Positions 5,641 through 7,391 of a DNA stretch of 7,391 bases are shown here, in pieces. The DNA lies in NCBI GenBank assembly GCA_021152765.1, contig JAGKUT010000037.1, positions 1 to 7,391 of the forward strand, written 5' to 3'. The notes below the pieces were generated by a model. The model saw nothing but the letters and a program-made list of their open reading frames with translations. It was not told the origin of the DNA and searched no databases. Made by a program: the position numbers and the translations under genes. How positions within the stretch are numbered: the stretch's first letter is position 1; each line of letters starts with the position of its first letter. Source of the DNA: Actinomycetes bacterium. Its GTDB lineage: Bacteria; Bacillota_I; Bacilli_A; RF39; UBA660.

Positions 5641-5961
5641 ATGAAAAAAGAAGAAATTTTAGAAGCAAGCAAGAAAGAAAACAAGAATAAGGATATCTAT
5701 GCAGTAGAAGTAGAAGCCAAATCAAGCCAAATAGCAGGTATTTGTATGTTGATACTAGCATCAGTATATTTCTGTTATGAAATATTTACAGGAAAAGGAC
5801 AAAACCCAGCATTCTATTCACTAATCGCAATATATGAAACAGTACTATATGGATATAAAGCAATAAAAATAAAAGAAAAAAGAAAACTAAGTATAACAAC
5901 TTCAGTTATATGGGGATTACTAACATTAATGCTTATCTTAGAATACTTTAAAGTGATATAA
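5641..5961 (+). CDS. Small three-helix membrane protein, DUF6442-like, partner of the XRE regulator
   Basis: The 106-residue protein starts with a charged segment rich in Lys, Glu and Asn (1-20, containing SKKENKNKD), then three hydrophobic helices (about 31-50, 57-77 and 84-104). This matches the small Bacillota membrane proteins grouped as DUF6442, which commonly stand beside a short XRE regulator; the family name is from memory of the pattern and not from a search. No catalytic motif is visible and the function is unknown. It is the first gene of a two-gene operon: the XRE gene starts two bases after its stop. The strong AGGAGG lies four bases before the ATG. The pair may form a membrane sensor and a DNA-binding output, but this is inference. 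Confidence 0.75.
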   Translation: MKKEEILEASKKENKNKDIYAVEVEAKSSQIAGICMLILASVYFCYEIFTGKGQNPAFYSLIAIYETVLYGYKAIKIKEKRKLSITTSVIWGLLTLMLILEYFKVI

Positions 5962-5963
5962 TT

Positions 5964-6170
5964 ATGAAAAATAAATTAATATTAAAAAATAAATTAAAAG
6001 AAATAAGAAAAGAAAAAAATATATCACAACAAGAATTAGCTGATATGGTTGGTGTATCAAGAAATACTATTAGTTCCCTAGAAACAGGACAATACGAACC
6101 AACAGCCAAATTAGCGCTTATACTTTCGATTGCGTTAGATAAAAAATTTGAAGAAATATTTTACTTTTAA
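5964..6170 (+). CDS. Short XRE-family helix-turn-helix regulator
   Basis: The 68-residue protein is essentially a single Cro/C1-type DNA-binding domain: LKEIRKEKNISQQELADMVG (11-30) followed by VSRNTISSLETGQYEPT (31-47), with the helix-turn-helix at about 21-40 and the ending LDKKFEEIFYF usual for this small class. There is no ligand or dimerisation domain beyond the C-terminal helix. No good ribosome-binding site is visible just upstream (only AAAGTGAT at 5950-5957, inside the previous gene), so translation is probably coupled to the membrane-protein gene two bases before. It most likely represses its own operon through the CAAGT/ACTTG palindromes near 5582-5628. A terminator begins at its stop codon. 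Confidence 0.92.
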   Translation: MKNKLILKNKLKEIRKEKNISQQELADMVGVSRNTISSLETGQYEPTAKLALILSIALDKKFEEIFYF

Positions 6171-6194
6171 AAGCAAATAATATTTGCTTTTTTT
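6169..6194 (+). terminator. Terminator of the membrane-protein/XRE operon
   Basis: A perfect 10-bp stem (6169-6178 AAAAGCAAAT with 6182-6191 ATTTGCTTTT) with a 3-nt loop ends in a run of seven Ts (6188-6194) and starts within the stop codon. Confidence 0.88.
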
Positions 6195-6221
6195 GAACAT
6201 ATGTAATCTTGATTTTATAAT
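6193..6221 (+). promoter_or_regulatory. Probable promoter upstream of the nuclease-fragment ORF
   Basis: TTGAAC (6193-6198) and TATAAT (6216-6221) are spaced 17 bp. A second, overlapping pair is TTGATT (6209-6214) and TATAAT (6232-6237), also 17 bp apart. Both precede ATG 6263, which has a GGTGATT-type ribosome-binding site (6255-6260). Confidence 0.6.
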
Positions 6222-6262
6222 ATATTTCTATTATAATAATAAAAGATATAAGTGGTGATTAA

Positions 6263-7234
6263 ATGAAAAAAATAGGAATAATTTTTTTAACAATAATTCT
6301 AGGTATAGTAGCAATTTATTTTGAATTATCAAATAGTTCAGCTTTATCAGGACGTTTCCCTGATGACGAAGAGTTTAAAAAGGCTCTTATGACTTCTAAT
6401 GAAAAGAATTATAAGTATGCAAGAGCTGTTTTATTAGGAATAGAATATAAAGAATCTACAAGACCTCCTGTTCAATTTGATGAAGTAACAATTGAACACT
6501 TAATGCCACAAACTTTGAATGACACATGGAAACAAAATCTTGGAGGAAAAGAAAAAGCTGAAGAAATATATGAGAATTACTTAAACTGCATTGGAAATCT
6601 TACACCACTTTCACAGTCTTGTAATTCGAAAATTTCAAATCTTCCATGGAATCAAAAACGAAGTAAAATTGATTTTACAGTTTTTTTTGTATCGGATCCA
6701 GTAAAAAATATACAAGATTGGAATGAAAACGAAATACAAAAGCGAAATGAAGATTTGGCAATAAGAGCTTGTAAAGCTATAACAGCTCCATTACCTCGTA
6801 CAAGAAAATACAGGACAGCATTGGATGATTTTGAAGATGGTGAATATCCTGCAAGTGATGTAGAAACTCGTATGGAGAATACTAATATTTCACACATTAC
6901 GTTTGAAGATGAAAAATATGATGTAACAGCTTGGAATGGATATTTAAATACAATATGCACAATTTTGTTTAATAGAGAATCAAAGAAGTTTGATAAAATT
7001 GTTGAAGATAATTTGATCCATAAATCTACTTCAAGACGTAATAAAAATGGAAAAGATCCAATTATTACAAAAGATAAAAATCTTCTTGTTGGTCCATACA
7101 AAATTGAAGGGTCCGATTATTATTCCGAAGGAACTGTAAGTTCGATGACCGCTAGAGCTTATTCAAAACAGCTACTTGATTTATTTGGTTTTACAGATGA
7201 TGTAAAATTATTTGTGAGTAAAAAGGAAGAATAA
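6263..7234 (+). CDS. Chimeric ORF: short membrane helix joined to the C-terminal part of a GmrSD-type (DUF1524) HNH nuclease
   Basis: Residues 1-20 form a hydrophobic anchor with native, ATA-rich codon use. From about residue 27 the protein reads as the C-terminal half of DUF262/DUF1524 (GmrSD-like) modification-dependent restriction proteins: LSGRFPDDEEFKKAL (28-42), the HNH-type block VTIEHLMPQ (75-83, H79) and CIGNLTPLSQSCNSKISN (109-126, N121 and N126) with K132, then a C-terminal module (about 211-315) often found behind DUF1524. The DUF262 half that supplies NTP-dependent function is missing, and a membrane helix is not expected in this family. Codon use changes at the join: ATT/ATC outnumber ATA 12 to 7 by hand count after residue 28, and CGT and CTT appear. 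It may be a broken defence gene fused by recombination or a contig-joining artefact. Full restriction activity is unlikely. Confidence 0.7.
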   Translation: MKKIGIIFLTIILGIVAIYFELSNSSALSGRFPDDEEFKKALMTSNEKNYKYARAVLLGIEYKESTRPPVQFDEVTIEHLMPQTLNDTWKQNLGGKEKAEEIYENYLNCIGNLTPLSQSCNSKISNLPWNQKRSKIDFTVFFVSDPVKNIQDWNENEIQKRNEDLAIRACKAITAPLPRTRKYRTALDDFEDGEYPASDVETRMENTNISHITFEDEKYDVTAWNGYLNTICTILFNRESKKFDKIVEDNLIHKSTSRRNKNGKDPIITKDKNLLVGPYKIEGSDYYSEGTVSSMTARAYSKQLLDLFGFTDDVKLFVSKKEE

Positions 7235-7240
7235 TAAACA

Positions 7241-7303
7241 CATAACAAAGCTTCAAAGCGGATGTCGCGGTCAAGCCGCGCCACCGTTTAAGCAATTGTT
7301 ATG
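7241..7303 (+). other. Integron attC-like recombination site
   Basis: Seven bases after the stop lies a 63-bp imperfect inverted repeat. The outer arms CATAACAA (7241-7248) and TTGTTATG (7296-7303) pair perfectly. Inner pairs are GCTT with AAGC (7250-7253/7290-7293), AAA with TTT (7255-7257/7287-7289), CGG with CCG (7259-7261/7284-7286) and CGCGG with CCGCG (7266-7270/7276-7280) around a TCAAG loop. Bases C7254, G7258 and A7262 have no partner, so the unpaired bases stand on one arm only. End-of-gene position, short length, AAC/GTT ends and one-sided extrahelical bases are attC hallmarks. The end core GTTATGA departs from the textbook GTTRRRY. No integrase gene is in view. Confidence 0.7.
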
Positions 7304-7391
7304 ACGACAGGCCAGTGGCCTGCCGGTATTTTTTAGAATTTTAGGGCAGGAACGAGGAAGCGATAGGAAAGTAAGCTCGCAGGAAAGCCAG
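7304..7391. other. GC-richer non-coding tail after the attC-like site
   Basis: No gene is recognisable. A 6-bp stem CAGGCC/GGCCTG (7308-7313/7317-7322) with a 3-nt loop is followed after six bases by six Ts (7329-7334), a poor terminator candidate. The rest (7341-7391) is purine-rich and unlike the AT-rich intergenic DNA of the window. It may be the beginning of another cassette or of unrelated DNA. Confidence 0.4.

Noticed and set aside
7301..7336. Short ORF starting at the ATG inside the attC-like end
   Set aside because: It encodes only 11 residues, without a ribosome-binding site or recognisable motif.
1..7391. CRISPR array, tRNA or rRNA genes, or insertion-sequence transposase
   Set aside because: No regularly spaced direct repeats, no cloverleaf or rRNA signature sequences and no transposase motifs were found on reading either strand.

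Overview
The window reads as chromosomal DNA from a very AT-rich, Gram-positive-type bacterium of the low-GC Bacillota (Bacilli or Clostridia, perhaps an uncultivated gut lineage). The grounds are a SpoIIR sporulation-signalling homologue, a MurA that implies a peptidoglycan wall, strong AGGAGG ribosome-binding sites, TTGACA/TATAAT promoters, short intrinsic terminators, and codon use dominated by ATA, TTA/CTA, AAA and AGA. Conserved tryptophans are TGG and one gene ends in TGA, so the standard bacterial code applies. All genes are on the + strand. Species cannot be assigned.

Layout. 79-1251: a prepilin-like protein whose C-terminus looks like a displayed, lectin-like domain with an anomalously GC-rich segment. 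1309-1839: spoIIR. 1879-2409: an MntP-type manganese exporter. 2593-3846: murA. 3886-4581: a membrane-anchored SGNH-hydrolase-fold protein whose catalytic serine position is Glu. 4616-5254: a Bax inhibitor-1/YetJ-family channel-like membrane protein. 5340-5543: rpmE (ribosomal protein L31) with its own promoter and a leader hairpin. 5641-6170: a two-gene operon of a small three-helix membrane protein and a short XRE regulator, behind a strong promoter flanked by two similar palindromes. 6263-7234: an odd ORF joining a short native-looking membrane helix to the C-terminal part of a GmrSD/DUF1524-type HNH nuclease. 7241-7303: a 63-bp imperfect GC-rich inverted repeat with the architecture of an integron attC site, followed by about 90 bp of GC-richer non-coding DNA.

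Most genes are housekeeping or cell-envelope genes separated by compact hairpin terminators, many lying right against the next start codon. For spoIIR and mntP the hairpin precedes the ATG by three bases, and for mntP it contains the Shine-Dalgarno sequence, which suggests coupled control of termination and translation.

Three things deserve the closest look: (i) the C-terminal segment of the prepilin-like gene, which looks like a possible diversity-generating-retroelement target although no reverse transcriptase or template is in the window; (ii) the attC-like element after a truncated nuclease gene with foreign codon use, which means either an integron cassette in an unexpected host or a chimeric contig; (iii) the paired operators around the promoter of the XRE/membrane-protein operon.
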